Positions 47,589 to 61,873 of a DNA stretch of 64,000 nt are shown one piece after another. Each line of letters begins with the position of its first letter. Positions within the stretch are counted from its first letter, which is position 1. Position numbers and translations under genes: made by a program. The notes under the pieces were generated by a model. That model searched no databases. It had not been told where the DNA came from and was given only the letters and a program-made list of their open reading frames with translations. Source of the stretch: Ananas comosus (Eukaryota; Streptophyta; Magnoliopsida; Poales; Bromeliaceae); assembly GCF_001540865.1 (NCBI RefSeq), contig NC_033635.1:2380916-2444915 (forward strand), given 5' to 3'.

Positions 47589-49484
47589 TCCCGTGGCACT
47601 TTCATGCTTTTGTAGAAGGCTAATTCTTTGAATTTTATGAAAATAGTATATTTTTAAAATTTTGTAAATTATTTTTTGGAAAAATAAAATATTATATTTT
47701 ATAAAATAAATTCAAATACTGTAGTTTTATATCCTATAGTTTAAAATAAATATATTATTTTAGTATTTTATGATTTATTTTTTTCTTTCTGTCAGCATCT
47801 TAATTAACTTTCCGTTAAATATACAAAACGCTTCAGATGCCCTATCTATAATTTATTATATTCACTTTAGCACTCTATGATTTACTGAATTTTTACTTTA
47901 ATACCATATGCTTTTAACTTTATCACTAATATAACAAAAAAGTTAACAGAGGAGATAACGAAAAGAGAAAAAGGAATCACAGGTACTAAAGTGATACATT
48001 TTAAACGACATGATACTAAAACGAAAAAACGCGAAATCACAGGAGTAGTATTTAAAGTTTTTTTTTTTTAATTTTTAAAAGAAAGGTTAAAAAAATTAGT
48101 TTATTTTTAGTAAAAAATTGAAAAAAGAGTTTTCTATAAAAAAAAACCTTTTTTTTGAAAAACCTTTTTTTAATATTTTTTGAACAAATCAAACAGCCTT
48201 TTACATAGCCTTTGCGTAAGTCAAAGAAAAAAAGTTAGGTGAAAAAATTATCTCCTCTCTCATTTAAATCAAAGTTTTAGAAAATAATATAAAGAGCTAA
48301 AGAGAAAATAAATGGTTGAAACTGTAAAATTGACAATAGAAGAAAAGGTTTTTTTTTGTTCATTTTTTTTCTTAATTCAAACAACAAAAAAAACTTACCT
48401 TCTATTAATATTATTATTATTTTTCTTTAATTCTCTTCATCCATCCGAAGGGTTTCTTCATAATCTATCTTATATTGGTTCAAAATTTTCCACATCCTGT
48501 AATCCATGAAATTAATATTTATAGTGAAACATATATTTAGAAAACTAGGGTTGTTTTATTCGTAATCAATCGAGAAAAAGTAGAGCACACAGAAGTTCCT
48601 TATTAACGATTCAAAGAATGCCAAAAAAAAGTTAAAATCTAAAATTATTTCAACTTCTTTTAGATCCACCCAATAATTAATTAAATAATGATAATTTGCT
48701 AGTTGTCCCTGTCACTATTTAACATCTTCTTATCCAAATGATGAAGAAAAGTTGCTTGAAAGTGATCACAATAATATAAATATATATTTTTTTAATTCAC
48801 AAAGTTGTCTTATACACATGATAATTAGGGCCATGGTTTTAACAAAATATGAATTGGCCCTAACAAAATAGGTACACAATCATATATACTTTCTTTTTGC
48901 ATTTGATCTAACACACACTCGTCATGATAATCTATTAAAATTCACTACAATTTACAAAGGATAGAAAATTTATAAATTCAATTGCAAGATTGGCAGTTTA
49001 TTAACAAATCCGAATTTACTATTGATAATATATATATACTTTAGATCTGATCACCAAATTTAATAACTTTGATTCATTAATAGTTAAATAATTCTCTTAA
49101 TAGTAATACCATTGGAATTCAATATGGGATACTGGTATATTAACATAGATTATGTGAAGAAACTTTATAAATTTATAGCAGAAGCGTATAAAATTTGTCT
49201 GAATTATAGACTATTTTAAGTTGATTATTTAAACTTTCAAAATTTTAATTTTAGTATACAATCTCTCAATTTGTTTGATTTGAATAAAGTAATTCTCATA
49301 ATTATAAACTTATTAAAATTTTATTGACTCAAATAAAATAAAATAAAATAAAAAATGAATAGTAAAATAAAATTTTAAAAAATTAAATATTTTAAATCAA
49401 AATGATGTATAATTCGTACCAAAATATCACGAAAACCTACCTTACACAGAATCCAAAAGCTTTCGTCAGCAGGAGGAGAGGAGC

Positions 49485-50161
49485 GGGCTTTTTTATAAAA
49501 TAACCCTCCAAAAAATTGTAATTGGTAAAAAAATCATATAAAAATTTTATTTGTAAACTAACCCTCCTTTCGCCACGTAGGCGCCACGTCAGGATTTTCT
49601 TATAAAGACGGTGAATCGTTCGCCGTTTTCTCTTATTTCTTTTAAAGGCGGTGAATCGTTCACCGCTTTCTCCCATTTCTTTTAAAACGGTAAATCATTC
49701 ACCGCCTTTCACTTATTTACTGTTTCTTTCTATATCTCATATAATCTTAACAACTTTTAAATCCTAATAATTTATCCATATAATTTCATATAAAAGCAGT
49801 TAAGATTATATGAAATTATATAGATAAATTATTAGAATTTAAAAGTTGTTAAGATTATATATAATTTGTTAGAATTTTTATGTGATTGTTAGGATTATAT
49901 ATGGAATATAGAAAATAACAGTAAATAAGTTATGGGAGAAAGCGGTGAATGATTCACCGTCTTTAAAAGAAATAGGAGAAGACGGTGAACGATTCACCGT
50001 CTTTAAAAAAAATGAAAAACGTGATGAACGATTTACCGCCTTTAAAAAAATTCTAACGTGGCGCCGACGTGACGAAAAGAGGGTTAATTTTACAAATAAA
50101 ATTTTGAGTGGATTATTTCGCAAATTTTAAAATTTTAGAGGATTATTTTATAAAAAAATCC
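49485..50161. mobile_element. MULE-MITE (677 bp) with internal long hairpin
   Basis: Perfect 9-bp target duplication GAGAGGAGC (49476-49484 and 50162-50170). Terminal repeats start GGGCTTTTTTATAAAATAAC on the left and (inverse) GGATTTTTTTATAAAATAAT on the right, with CGCCACG/ACGTCAGG blocks and GGTGAA-N3-TTCACC-type palindromes. The centre holds a 54-bp-arm inverted repeat (49740-49859). Confidence 0.92.
49740..49859. repeat. Near-perfect hairpin, 54-bp arms, 12-nt loop
   Basis: Arm 49740-49793 pairs with 49806-49859 with two mismatches. It is very AT-rich and sits at the centre of the MULE-MITE. The long, nearly perfect stem would give a substrate for Dicer-like enzymes if transcribed. Confidence 0.9.
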
Positions 50162-50176
50162 GAGAGGAGCTAAAAA

Positions 50177-50217
50177 CGTGTACTAGCCTGGACCGCCTTG
50201 TGGTCCAGAAGTACACG
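50177..50217. repeat. Compact GC-containing hairpin
   Basis: CGTGTACT pairs with AGTACACG and CTGGACC with GGTCCAG, around a 7-nt loop and a small internal loop. It lies 7 bp outside the 49485-50161 element. Not a recognised RNA. Confidence 0.6.
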
Positions 50218-50461
50218 AAAAGAGCCAAAAGAGGGTAACTGCAGCACGAGAAAATGCAGCACTAGTACTGCACCGTCCCCCAAGTTAGGACGGATAGCTG
50301 GCGACTTATTGATGACGAGCGATTGGGCGGAAAAAATCTAGAATAAATCAATTATATGCACGTTCTTAGTCAATAAAATTAATTTTTTTTAAATTCATTC
50401 CTCGGATCATAATTAATAAAAAGTAATTTTACTATATTTTTAAAATAATCTATAATTAACA

Positions 50462-50695
50462 TAGAGTCCGGCTGCTATGCTATCGATAGCACCAAGCACT
50501 TAGTGCTATCAAGTTTTCTGCCGTTAGATTAATCATTTTGATTATTTTTACCCGTTAAATTATACTATTTAACCAACTACCTGCTCAACTCTAGAGGGCC
50601 CACATCATTCTAACCACACATCTCTTAATCCAATGACCAAAAACTTGATAGCACTAATGATTTTGTACTATTAATAGTATGGTAACCTCGTGTGA
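50462..50695. mobile_element. Probable MITE, imperfect inverted termini
   Basis: The left GTGCTATCAAGTTTT near 50503 and the right AAAACTTGATAGCAC near 50640 are exact inverses, and the outer 35 bp each side match at roughly 70 percent (GCTATGCTATCGATAGCACC versus the inverse of GTACTATTAATAGTATGG). About 234 bp, non-coding; target duplication not seen. Confidence 0.55.
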
Positions 50696-52300
50696 TATAA
50701 TAAACTTTCTTTGTTGGAAGGGGGTGGTAGGGGTCAGTCGAGTCCGTTTTCTCTCTGAACCGGTGAACCACCTCCTCCCCCAAGGCCCCAACATGACATC
50801 CACGTGACCTTCCTCACGTCTAAATTGCTCCCTTCTGAAATAACTTAAATATAAATATTTGGTAAATAAAGAATTTTAAATTTTTTTCTGTTAAAAAAAT
50901 TGAAAATGACCGACAATTGTTTCTTCCTTAATCTGAGCCATGCGGGCGGTTAATGATGGTGAAGAAACAAGGTTGGAAGCTCCAGCTTATACGTGCGCTC
51001 ATTTTGGGTATTTAATTTTAGATCAAAATATTCAGAATTTTTCTAAACTATTGATCATTTGAGTCGGTTACACAATGAATAGTCCTTTAAAATTTTGATT
51101 TTACTATCTAAAATTTCAATTTATTTGTTTTTAATCAGTATACAACACTTTGACTTTAAATTTTAAATTAATTATTTATTTTAATAAAATTTATAATTAT
51201 AAAATTGTATGACATATAATAATCAAACCTGTAAATATATACGATACATTCAAATTTTAAAATCAAAGTGCCTTTTACCGACCCAAACCAAATAAATTTT
51301 AAAAATTAGATAGTAAAATCAAAAATTTAAAAAGTTGGATAGGCAACTCAAAATAATTTATATTTCAGAAAAATTCTGTATATTTTTACCTTTAATTTAT
51401 TTGTTGGTGCCTCGGGCATTTCCCTCAACATTTTTTTAAAAAACTGTTGGGCTTGAAGAGTTGTATAATTTTCTTTTCTAATTTTTCAGATTGAGTTTGG
51501 CCAAATAAGATAGGTCTAATTGTCCAACTTGAATGGATCTAGATCTGAATCTATGAGAGCTAACACACCAAAAAAGGGGTTCACATCCAACATCCTATCA
51601 AATTTTTGAATAGTCCTATCAATTTTTTTAATGCTAAAACTCTAGAAAGAGTGTTTCACAACTTATCTCTTACCGAAGAATTAACAGTATGCTCATCCCC
51701 AGCCTCCTTTGCTTAGATTCTTACAGAAACTCTTATCTCATTAAATTTAATCCGCTAATATTTAGAAGAATCTTTTTCTTAACAAATACGAGTCATTGGA
51801 GCATTTCAAATTGGTCAACGAGTAACACAGTTGTGTATTGGTCGCATCACATCTTCTATTAGCTCCAATAATGCAAGTTACAGCTAGCATACTCCCTAAG
51901 ATATGAGAGTAATAAACTATCTAAGAAAACACAACTATACAGTTATTGCAAGCATATCCAGACCTGCCAAGAAAAATCAATTACAAATGCAAAAAGAGCC
52001 AGCATACTCGCACAAGTAGATCATAGAAAAGCACACAAAACAGCTACTATAAGAGGGAAAAGTACAATAGATGTATCTCAACAGTGATCGAATAGATGAA
52101 AAGATTGAAGTCATCAAACATGAAGTTAGGGAACCTTGCCTCTATAATCCCACTCTTCTTTGTGGGGAGCTCGTCATTGAACTAAACCTGTTATGAGGCA
52201 GATACTAGCCAAATACTTGCTAAGGCATTCAAGATTGGCATGAGTAGGGGGATCAAATTCATGGCTTGTAAGAACAAACCTATTCTTTTTGTCTCGTCAT

Positions 52301-55300
52301 CTAAGAAACAGGAGACTCATCCTGCTGTATCAAGAATTGAGCAGACTGGATATGATGAAGAGATGGTGGAAGCTCGATTTCGGTTGGATCTATTGCAGGA
52401 ACAGACTTTGATATCTCCTCCGTGGAGAAAGGAATGCTGAAATGGAATAGGAATAAGATGTAACGATCGCATTGAACATTTTTTAGACAATAGGTAAGGA
52501 TCACAAATAAAAATAGCTGTCAAAAGCATGGTCAGCCTGATAATACCCAGAGTAGCTATATTCATGAATCCAAGCAAAAGTAGGAACTTACCTCAAATCA
52601 TCATCCAACAAAAAAGAATTTGACACAAGATTTTGAGAGTCTTTGTTTACCATGTCCCTCATTGTTGCAACAACCTGTAAATTGTTGTATGCACTGCTTA
52701 TAGGAAGGGAAAAAAAAAATATCACATCCTTCTAAAGTTGGCAGATAGAGAAGTGCAAGATAACATGCCTCGCTTGAGACACTTTGCGTACTGTACTTGT
52801 CATCCCAATACATCGTACATATTCGATAAATCTGCCTCACACTGAGAGCCTAGTAAATAAGAATTGAGCAATAAATCATCAATTGTCCAGAAAAATCATA
52901 GTCAGTTTTAAGAAAGAAATAGAATATAAATCATATATCCAGAATTTTAGAATATTCAGTAAACGTTGGCTTATACCGGACAAATATCATGCTTGATCTC
53001 TTTAAGAGTCTTTTTCCGCTTCTGATGAATAACCTGCAATTCCCCAATTTCATAAAAAATCAGAAAAATCTGTATTGCTAGCGTCAATGTGGCAACTTTA
53101 GTTTTACCAGAAACTCGACAGCTTGTCTGATGTAATTTAGCTCATCCCAAGCAGCACCTGCATACTACAGTGTATAAAAGATAAGAATCGAAAACATGAT
53201 ACCTAAATAAGAATAAGCAGTTGCTCACCTCCTCTGTTGCATCGGTAATCCACTTTTCCAGCACAGCAAGCCCAGACTTGACATATTCCCCATTAGAAAA
53301 TGCGCAACATTCTCGACGTAATAGCAGACTATTTATAGTGGTGGGAGGAGGGAATAAGTTTAATCAACAATTAATCTCAAAGTTAGGCGGTTAAATTGAT
53401 TAGTAACTGTTTACCTGTTGAAAAGTTGGATATTGATGAAGGAAAAAACTTGAGTAATGAGTTTACGAATAAAAAAAGAAGGTACCTGAAAAATACTTGA
53501 AGAGCATTACATGCAGCTACCATATGGAAATCAGTAGATGCAGAAAAAGTTACACAACATATTGGAAGTCATAGCAAAAACACAATAGACGATATGAAAC
53601 TCCCAACATCACATTTATGTCCGCCATATTTACAGTTATTCCAGTAATTATTTCTCTTATCCCTTCTGACGACAAATAAATATAAATATTGACTTTGTTC
53701 TCCGTTATTCTAAGACAGTAGATGATGCAGAGCTTACGAAGAAAGATGACACCCACTCCGCCCCATCTTTCACCACCCGTACCCCCAAACTTATTTGAAT
53801 TAAGCTGTGCCTGATGGAACTATGTTTGCCTAATTGATATATAAACTGAATCTTTTACTTGGCAGCAATGTTAAGCAGATCTTGCATAAGAAAATAGACA
53901 GCAGCAGAAGCAAGAGTTAAGGAAATGGTTAGGGAGAGAATCTCACAAAATTTTTATGTAATCGATCCATAAGTGAATCCAAAAATTTGATAATCCGGTC
54001 CCAGTGAGTACTTAGTGGCTGTTGAACACTACCTTCTGGTGATCTGGATCTCCTTCCACTAACTCCTCGAGTAGCTTTCGGTGCCTTTGTATGATACATT
54101 CACAACAACAAGAAGATTCAAGGTAACTACCTGCGTGAGTCGTTTTTATCTTGCAAGGAAGAATATTCATATTATAACATGCACACAACAGACTAAAGGG
54201 ACTGCATGGCATCAAGAATTGGATCAGATAGGGAGACGGAGAGCGATACTGGGGGAGGAGGGTCTAGTGACCAGAGGCTTCAGAGCTTGCAAGAGCTCAG
54301 GATTCCTCAACACAATTGGGTGGAATAATTCCAGCGGTGGATTATCGAATCCCACCCGTCGGTTGGGATCAAATAGGATTTGATTCGAAAATCATGTTGA
54401 TCCGCCAGAAACTTGCAATTTGTTAAACCTTCTCTCTCCCCCAATATTTCTTTCTAATTTATCCAATCCAATCCAATCCAATCCACCGGAAGGCAAACAG
54501 GCATGAAGGTAACTTATACATATGTGCTTGAATGTGAGAATAAATTATGACCTTGTAAGCATCATTCAGAACAAGCATACTAAGATGTACGGATCATGTA
54601 CACTCACATATCCAAACAGGTGGTCTTATGTAAAATATGGCACAAGAGATGGTGAAACAAATTCATCTAAAGTTGATATTTCACAGATGTAAAAAGCCAA
54701 GTGAAAGTATGATTCTGCCAAGACAAGCCAATTTACCACTACATGTGTTAGAAAGATAATTTCACTACAATTCTTCTGGTCTCTCTATGTTTTGATATTC
54801 TATATCTACATCTGGGCCATTGATACGAAGCTGTTGGATTAATGCGTAACTCTATTTCTGCCTAAAAAATCTGCCTAAGAATGCCTATTAATGTGTTAAG
54901 ATACACTATATGGATGATTGAGTAGAACATAATTAACCAGACCAACCTTTAAGTGAATCTTGATTCTAGCACAAAAGGTTTGTATCAAGTATTAAGCATA
55001 AGAAATTTGGTGGTATAACATTTCTGGATGCATACAACTTCGACTGCATAAGGCTGTTTAAAAGACCAATCAAAATTATAAATGGTCATATATACATGTT
55101 AATTTTATATTTATATGTGCATGTGTCTGTGTGTTAAGAGTATTCATGCAAGTATGTAAATGCATATAATGCTGGATTTCATATCAACCAAACTGAATGA
55201 CTTACATAAACTAGTCGATAGAAAAAGAAAAGGGAGCTGCAGAAAAAAACCAATACAGGACAAGGCTTTTCTTTAAGTATGTTAACAAAATAATAGACCC

Positions 55301-58300
55301 TACCAAAAATATAAAATACAGAAAAGCACACCAAGACCTAAAAAGAGCAACGGAAAGCACAGACCAATATTTCTTCTTCTTTTTTTTTTTTAATGAGGAA
55401 CTGAATCAGGCCTTGATGTAGAAAATTGTCAATATTGTTCTAATAGCTATTGCAAATATATAAAACCACATAGCATGATAGATGAAGTGCATGATGCAAT
55501 CAACAACAGGGGCTAAAGACACCTGAATGCAAAGGCTTAGGAGTGGTGATATCTCTCTCTTTAGATTATCTCGAATCAAGCCAAAAATCTTCTCCAAGCA
55601 GGCTGTCAATTGTTGCTTAAACAGCATAGCCGGGTAGCGAGCATCTACATGTGAAAGACTCTCTTCTTGTGCAGTATTTTTTGAAGGAGATTTAGGCACC
55701 TGCATTACTTGATCAAAAAATCTGATAATATCATGTCTGATTCTATAGATAAAACAAGTCTTTCTATTTGACCAAAAGTTATATCAAGCCCGCAACCATT
55801 TATGATGTATTTAATTGTTTCTGCTTGGCTAAATAGAAAATTGTGTCACCGTGATAAATAGTGCAGGTAACTAAAAAATTCTTCATAACAATCTCACAAT
55901 CATAAGAAAGAAGCCTCATCATTGTCTAGTTATGAAGAGCCTACTCCACTATACATTTGAATTTTGTATCACGTCTTGTTAGTTCATCTAACACATTCTC
56001 CCTGTCAATGTATGTACTGTTCCTCCATATATGTAACTATTCATTTAGTCAATGGTGTAGAGATTTGGAGAAACTATTACCATTTAGTTCATTAACTAAA
56101 TCAACACAGTATAATACTCTTTGTTACTCAGAAAATGTGACTATAATTTTGCCATATCCCCCTTACCCTTTTCTTTGACACTGAAATCTGACCTGCTATA
56201 AATGTCTTAAGGAAACGGTGCATAATTATTAAGAATTAGGTCCGGAACTATGTGACTAAATATTGGATGACATGAAATTTAGCTATGCACTGTCGAACTG
56301 TTTATTAATAGATGATGGAAAAACAATAGTGTACAGCAATTAGCAAAGCCAAAATCTTAGAACATGATAAATTCAAGTGGCCAGACAGTATAAGAGCACA
56401 ACAAAAGCCAACTATGAGCAAGCAATGATATTGCTTACAAGTAGGATTAAATTTCTCTAATAAATCAGCAAGCAAGCAAGTTGGAATTCACATACTTGTG
56501 ATGTCTTTCCACTCAAGACAAGAGACCAGGAAGAGTGTTGAGAAGGTGTTGAAGGGAATACATTTGATCTTAAGTTTCTTTGTAAGAGGCATAAAAGTGT
56601 GGAAGTATTGGCTAGCCAGTAAGGCAAGATGTCATTCTCACTTTCCACCTGATCATATTAAGATATATTGAGAGAACAAAAATCATTTCCAAGATATTGA
56701 AAGAAAACTAAATGGGTTCCAACCTTCAAAACAGAATTGAGTGCCTCAATTATGTAGTCAAAAATGCTTGTCCTTTCAGCTTCGAAAACTCCCCACTGGT
56801 GAAGCCATTTATATATAAGACAAGCTGCAATAGGCTTACCAGCTTTGAATCCCAAATCTTCTTTAATGCACCCAAGTAGAAATTCATGATGTTCCTGAAA
56901 AAAAAAGGAGAACATTTAGTTCCAAATATACTTCTCTTACACTTGAGCCGAGGGTATAAAGAGAAATAAGCAATTTAAAGAACTACCAGTTGCCAGAAAT
57001 AAGAATCCCAGTACCTCATGTCTCTCAATATTCATTCTTGTTCTTCTTAAATCTGTTAAGCTCTGTGGAAAGGCAAAATATTTTACATGTGCAGGAGTTT
57101 CTTTAATTCAGGGGAAATAAAAGAACATTTCAGGACACTGATTTAGATGCTACACAATCTGACAAGGAAAAGGACAAGCTAGGTGAGGTTATCTTACATA
57201 TGACCTCTGGTTGATAGTGGAAAGCATAGAAGGACCCAAATAATTCTGATTAACCAAAAAAAGAAAACACCCTACGGTTAGTCATTGTAAAACAGTATCT
57301 ACAGATGTATTAATATAGATGAATCTAGCAGTATAGTGTAACAAAGCAAGAAAGAGGGAGAGTTGAATTGTTGAGGAACCTCAGAAAATGGTCTGAATGC
57401 CCCTGCTAGATTGTTCCTTGGAGATAAGCTTAATGCTTTTTGCCTCAAAATATGGTTCTCATCATCTAAATTTGAGAGTTTATTCTCCAAACTAAGACAA
57501 CAAGAAAATAAATATTTAAGCCACAAAAAAAGAAGTTGAAAAATGAGTGAACATGAACTGAATAACAAATTAGTGCTATGGTGGAGAGCAAGTACATGAA
57601 ATTAGTGGAAGTTTCACATGCTACAGGTAACAGGTAAATAAACTATAAAAGTGTAAAATAGCAAAGTAAAAGATAAATAAATAGAAATAACTAGATGTTT
57701 AGCAAGTTAATTGTCCTAATTGAAAATAAAACATTAAGTATGCATATTAAAAAATTCCCATCAAAACAATAAAGTACTTCTGCAAGCTCTGTCGTAGCTG
57801 CAAATATCTAGTTTCCACGTCTTGCAACTTGTCCAAAGTATCATGACTGCATTTTCGAGCATTCAAAAGCTCTTGTTCCATTTCCGAGTTCCTTTTTGAT
57901 AGAGATTCCAATGTACTCTGCAGAAATGCAAGCCTTTCATTGCCTTATAGAAGCTATGTTGAAACAGCTGAAAAATAATAACCAATGAAGAAATTCCTCT
58001 ACTTTATCATAATTCAGTTATCATCTGTCGATACATATTGAATAACCAATCTAGATCACTTGACGCTAGAAATCCCGATACCAAGTATGTTTATAAACAG
58101 TTGTACATTAAAAGATAGATAACAAAGATATTTTAACATGATAAGTCCAATAAATTCACATGATACTTTCCACATGAATTTTGTACAAATTATTAAGTCC
58201 AACTGCCACTAAGTAGATAATCTCTTTGGAAATAATGCTTCACATCAAAATAACGAAATTCATAAGATTTTCTAATTAACTAAATGAGCACCAAATTTCA

Positions 58301-61300
58301 GAAAAGTTGTATGTACCTAGTTAAAAATGCCAAACAACAGAAAGATAGGAAATCTCATTGACTTCTGGTAGTATTTCCAATTTGGTTTAGCGAAATTATA
58401 ACTACTGACAAAAACAGGCCTATACATATTGAAATGACAGTTTTTGTGAATATTTCGTCCTTCTTTTCTGCCATTTCATACTTGAGTAGAGATGTCCGAA
58501 ATATGCATTGTCGGATCATATGATTACTTAGATCTGTTTGAAGTAAAGAGGACTACAGAAGTGATACAACCTTATATAACTCTCATGAACACTCGTAGAG
58601 CATAGATTAAGAGAAATCATGTGTTTAACATGCGCTAGACCAAAGATTATTGGAGGCTGCTATGAGTATACAAGGATTAGGAGACTAGTATCAGCTACTT
58701 GGGCTTAAGTTTTCTAAGTCATGAAGGATAAAGCTTGACAAGTTACTATTACAAATACTAGTGGACTAGTATGGGTAGTTACGACTTATAGAATATCTTG
58801 GTTTGGATTAGGCTTTCTTGTTTAAGAATCAAAATATGCAGAGTAAACAGACAGAAACGTACACTTTGTATATTGAATTTTTAGTTGCTATCTCATTTAA
58901 CTTATTAAGGAATATCAAAATTGTGCATTATCAACTGATATAAGATGTTAATTGATCTAAATTAGACATGAAGTCCACCCATACCTTTAGAACCAAGTTC
59001 TCATTTTTACATTGTTCCATCTCAGCAAGCATATTTCTGAGAGCATCTTGATCGTTCATTGATATCTCCAACTGCTGTTTGAGCAAGATATTTTTGTTGC
59101 GCTCATTTAAGGTTTCTAGGTTGGCTGCTTCCAGCTCAGCTCTCAAACATTCGAAATCTCTTTGCAGTTTTGAAATTTCGACATCCTTGGACTCTTCAAC
59201 AGCTACCTATGTTAAGTGTTCAACAGTAAAGTTTTTGATAATTAATTGTAAATAGATTTGAAAGTTACAAATAAAGATGCATAGATGGAGCACTGAATGT
59301 GGTATAGTAACGGTTTTAAAGTCAATAACAAAACAATAAATTATCTCCATTTACATAACCATATTGTTGGTATAAATAGATCTAAAAAACATAATAGTTC
59401 CCATTAATATTCCTAAATGTTAATGAGACTTGCAAGAACTACCTGGGTTTACAACTGTAACGCATTATTTTAAGTATCATATATTTTTGGTGTACCAGCC
59501 AAAACAGAATTACACCACTGGGCCTCTTGTTTTTGCTCATTAGAATGAGAAAGAGTGATAAGTGATAACTGGACATATATGATGAGTAAACCTCTAACTT
59601 GACACGAGTAGTTCAAGTGTTCAACTTTGGTCGTAACGACCAATTGTAGATGTGCACTACACAGGCCACTCCTATATTTGGGGAGTGATTATCTACCATG
59701 TAAAACATAAGGACTTGGTCCCCACAGGTCTATGTCATTAAATATTTATCCTATTATTCAAAAGGTTTCTATAGGTGCAAGTTAATCTAACCAACCCACT
59801 GATCAGATCTTCATAACTGCAGGATAGTACACCGTAGCAAACAAATATTAACCATCGTAATAATCAGGTTACTGAAGCAGGGAACGTTATAAAATATAAA
59901 GCCAACAATATAGCACAGTAAAAAACAAAATGATTTAACGTCATTATTTACTTGACTGCCACAAAATAGATAGCAGAAAATTAAATTAAAATTGGGACAT
60001 GGAACTTACCCGTAGTCTCTTCTCTAAAGTTAACCGCAAAGTCAGATCTTCCAGATTCTTCTCAAGTTTGTTTTTGGCCTCACGCAAAGCGCCGGCTTCA
60101 TTTGAGGACTAGGATAATTTACGAAAGAGGAGTTAAGGGAACGCATGTTTTGGAACAATGAAAATGAGAACATTAGATCAAGTAATGAGATGAGCTACAT
60201 ACAGAACTAAATTGTTCTAAAAGACATAATAGGAGTATACCATGCAGTATGGCAAACTAAATTTATAAAAGAGGAAGAAGGACCTCTTTTATCAAGAGAT
60301 ATTTGATTGTAACTTCAAGCAAAAGTGTTGAACAAGTTAATGATGCATACTTGTTCAATGTTTGCTTTGAGGATTTCTATATTGGGGATAGTGAGAATTA
60401 TAGTTAAGAAGAGCTTTAGTTCTAGGTGTTATCCCCAAGATAAAGGGATATCTTCCCTAAATTCCAAGTGGAATTTGCTAATTCTTCATTGTCTTTGATG
60501 GGATAGTGAGGATAAACCCCAACCAAAATTGCTGTAAAGTACTAAACAAATCAACTTGTAAAACTCGTGCTTTCTATCTTTATGCAATCTGAAACAATTA
60601 AAATACAATGTAATCGTATTCTATATGGTTAGAAGTCCTTCTTACATATTTAAGCCTCCGAAGTTCTCTTTTAGCAAGCTTTTGTCTCCAACCACATTGA
60701 ACAGATATTGCAGCACGTCTGAATTGCTGAAAAAATGTGCAGATCTTCCACATCCTCCATTGTGCCTAAGTGATTACAGAAAATATAATGATCACATAAC
60801 TACATAATCCTTATCTGATAATAAAGTTTACTGTTACTAAACTTGCGGACAAGAACATCATGCTTTTCAATGATAATTCAAGGACTGAGTAATGTAGTTA
60901 TACTTTAAAAGAAAATCAAGCTTTAACTGAAAACTTATCACCTGCCTCAAAGAATAAAACGAAAGCATGATTGACAGAAAATCCATTTACATTAGTAAAT
61001 ATAGAGAAAGAGTGAACCTGAATAACAATAGCAGCTCTGTGCTTCTTCATGTCCATGAACCTTTTGCGAGATGAAAATCCTCGGATGCTAGACTGAATGA
61101 CAAGAACCGCAGAATAGAGATGCAAAAATAAACGACGGTGTATCCAACCTCGAGTATATTTTTGTACTAAAAGAGCTGCTGCTGTTTCTTTTTTACAGGC
61201 ATATATGCCTCGAGCCAAATAACCTGGAAAAGTAAATTATTTGGGCCAAAGGTATCTATATTAGGTATGAAACATCAAAATACTGGGACCATACTACATG

Positions 61301-61829
61301 ATTCCAGTTCCACCTCACTTTTTTTCTTTTCCAACTTTTTAGTGAAGAAGGTATTTCATATGGTTTAATGATCACAACCTAAAAGAGTTCAGCATCACAT
61401 AGGCACCATGGAAGGCTACATGCTGCGTGCCTCAGTCAATATAACAGCATGTGACTAGAAAGCCAATGTTCCATGCCATAGCAATCTTCTTTGGCTCTAA
61501 GCCTTTAACATTGTAACTGGTTAGATACAGCAAAAATCAGATTTCATCATTAAAAGCAACGCATTTTGTTTATATTTTCATATAGTTGAACATGCGAAGT
61601 GACTGTATGATCAGTCTTCTATTTGGTTTCTTAGTGCATTTTCTTGAACAACAGACTGTAAATGGCCTATAGTTGATAAAGATTCGCCTAGAGCGCCAAG
61701 TAGCTGGTATGTAGTACTCAAACTAAAGTGCAGAAAGCCAGAAACTACAACCAATGCACTCTTTAAGTCTATAACTGCAGTTATAGCAGTGCATTAAATT
61801 CTATGGAGTTCTACACACACAAACCCCTC

Positions 61830-61873
<44 letters not shown>

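Larger units (their letters stand above)
46696..52300. other. Gene-free repeat-rich spacer, GRDP to myosin
   Basis: No coding exon seen over 5.6 kb. It holds the GRDP promoter side (with T-runs 46863-46880 and 46979-47040), two MULE-MITEs (about 47061-47588, 49485-50161), a hairpin (50177-50217), an inverted-repeat element (50462-50695), AT-rich low-complexity DNA (47640-49440, 50800-51500), and the probable myosin 3' UTR near 52050-52300. Confidence 0.6.
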
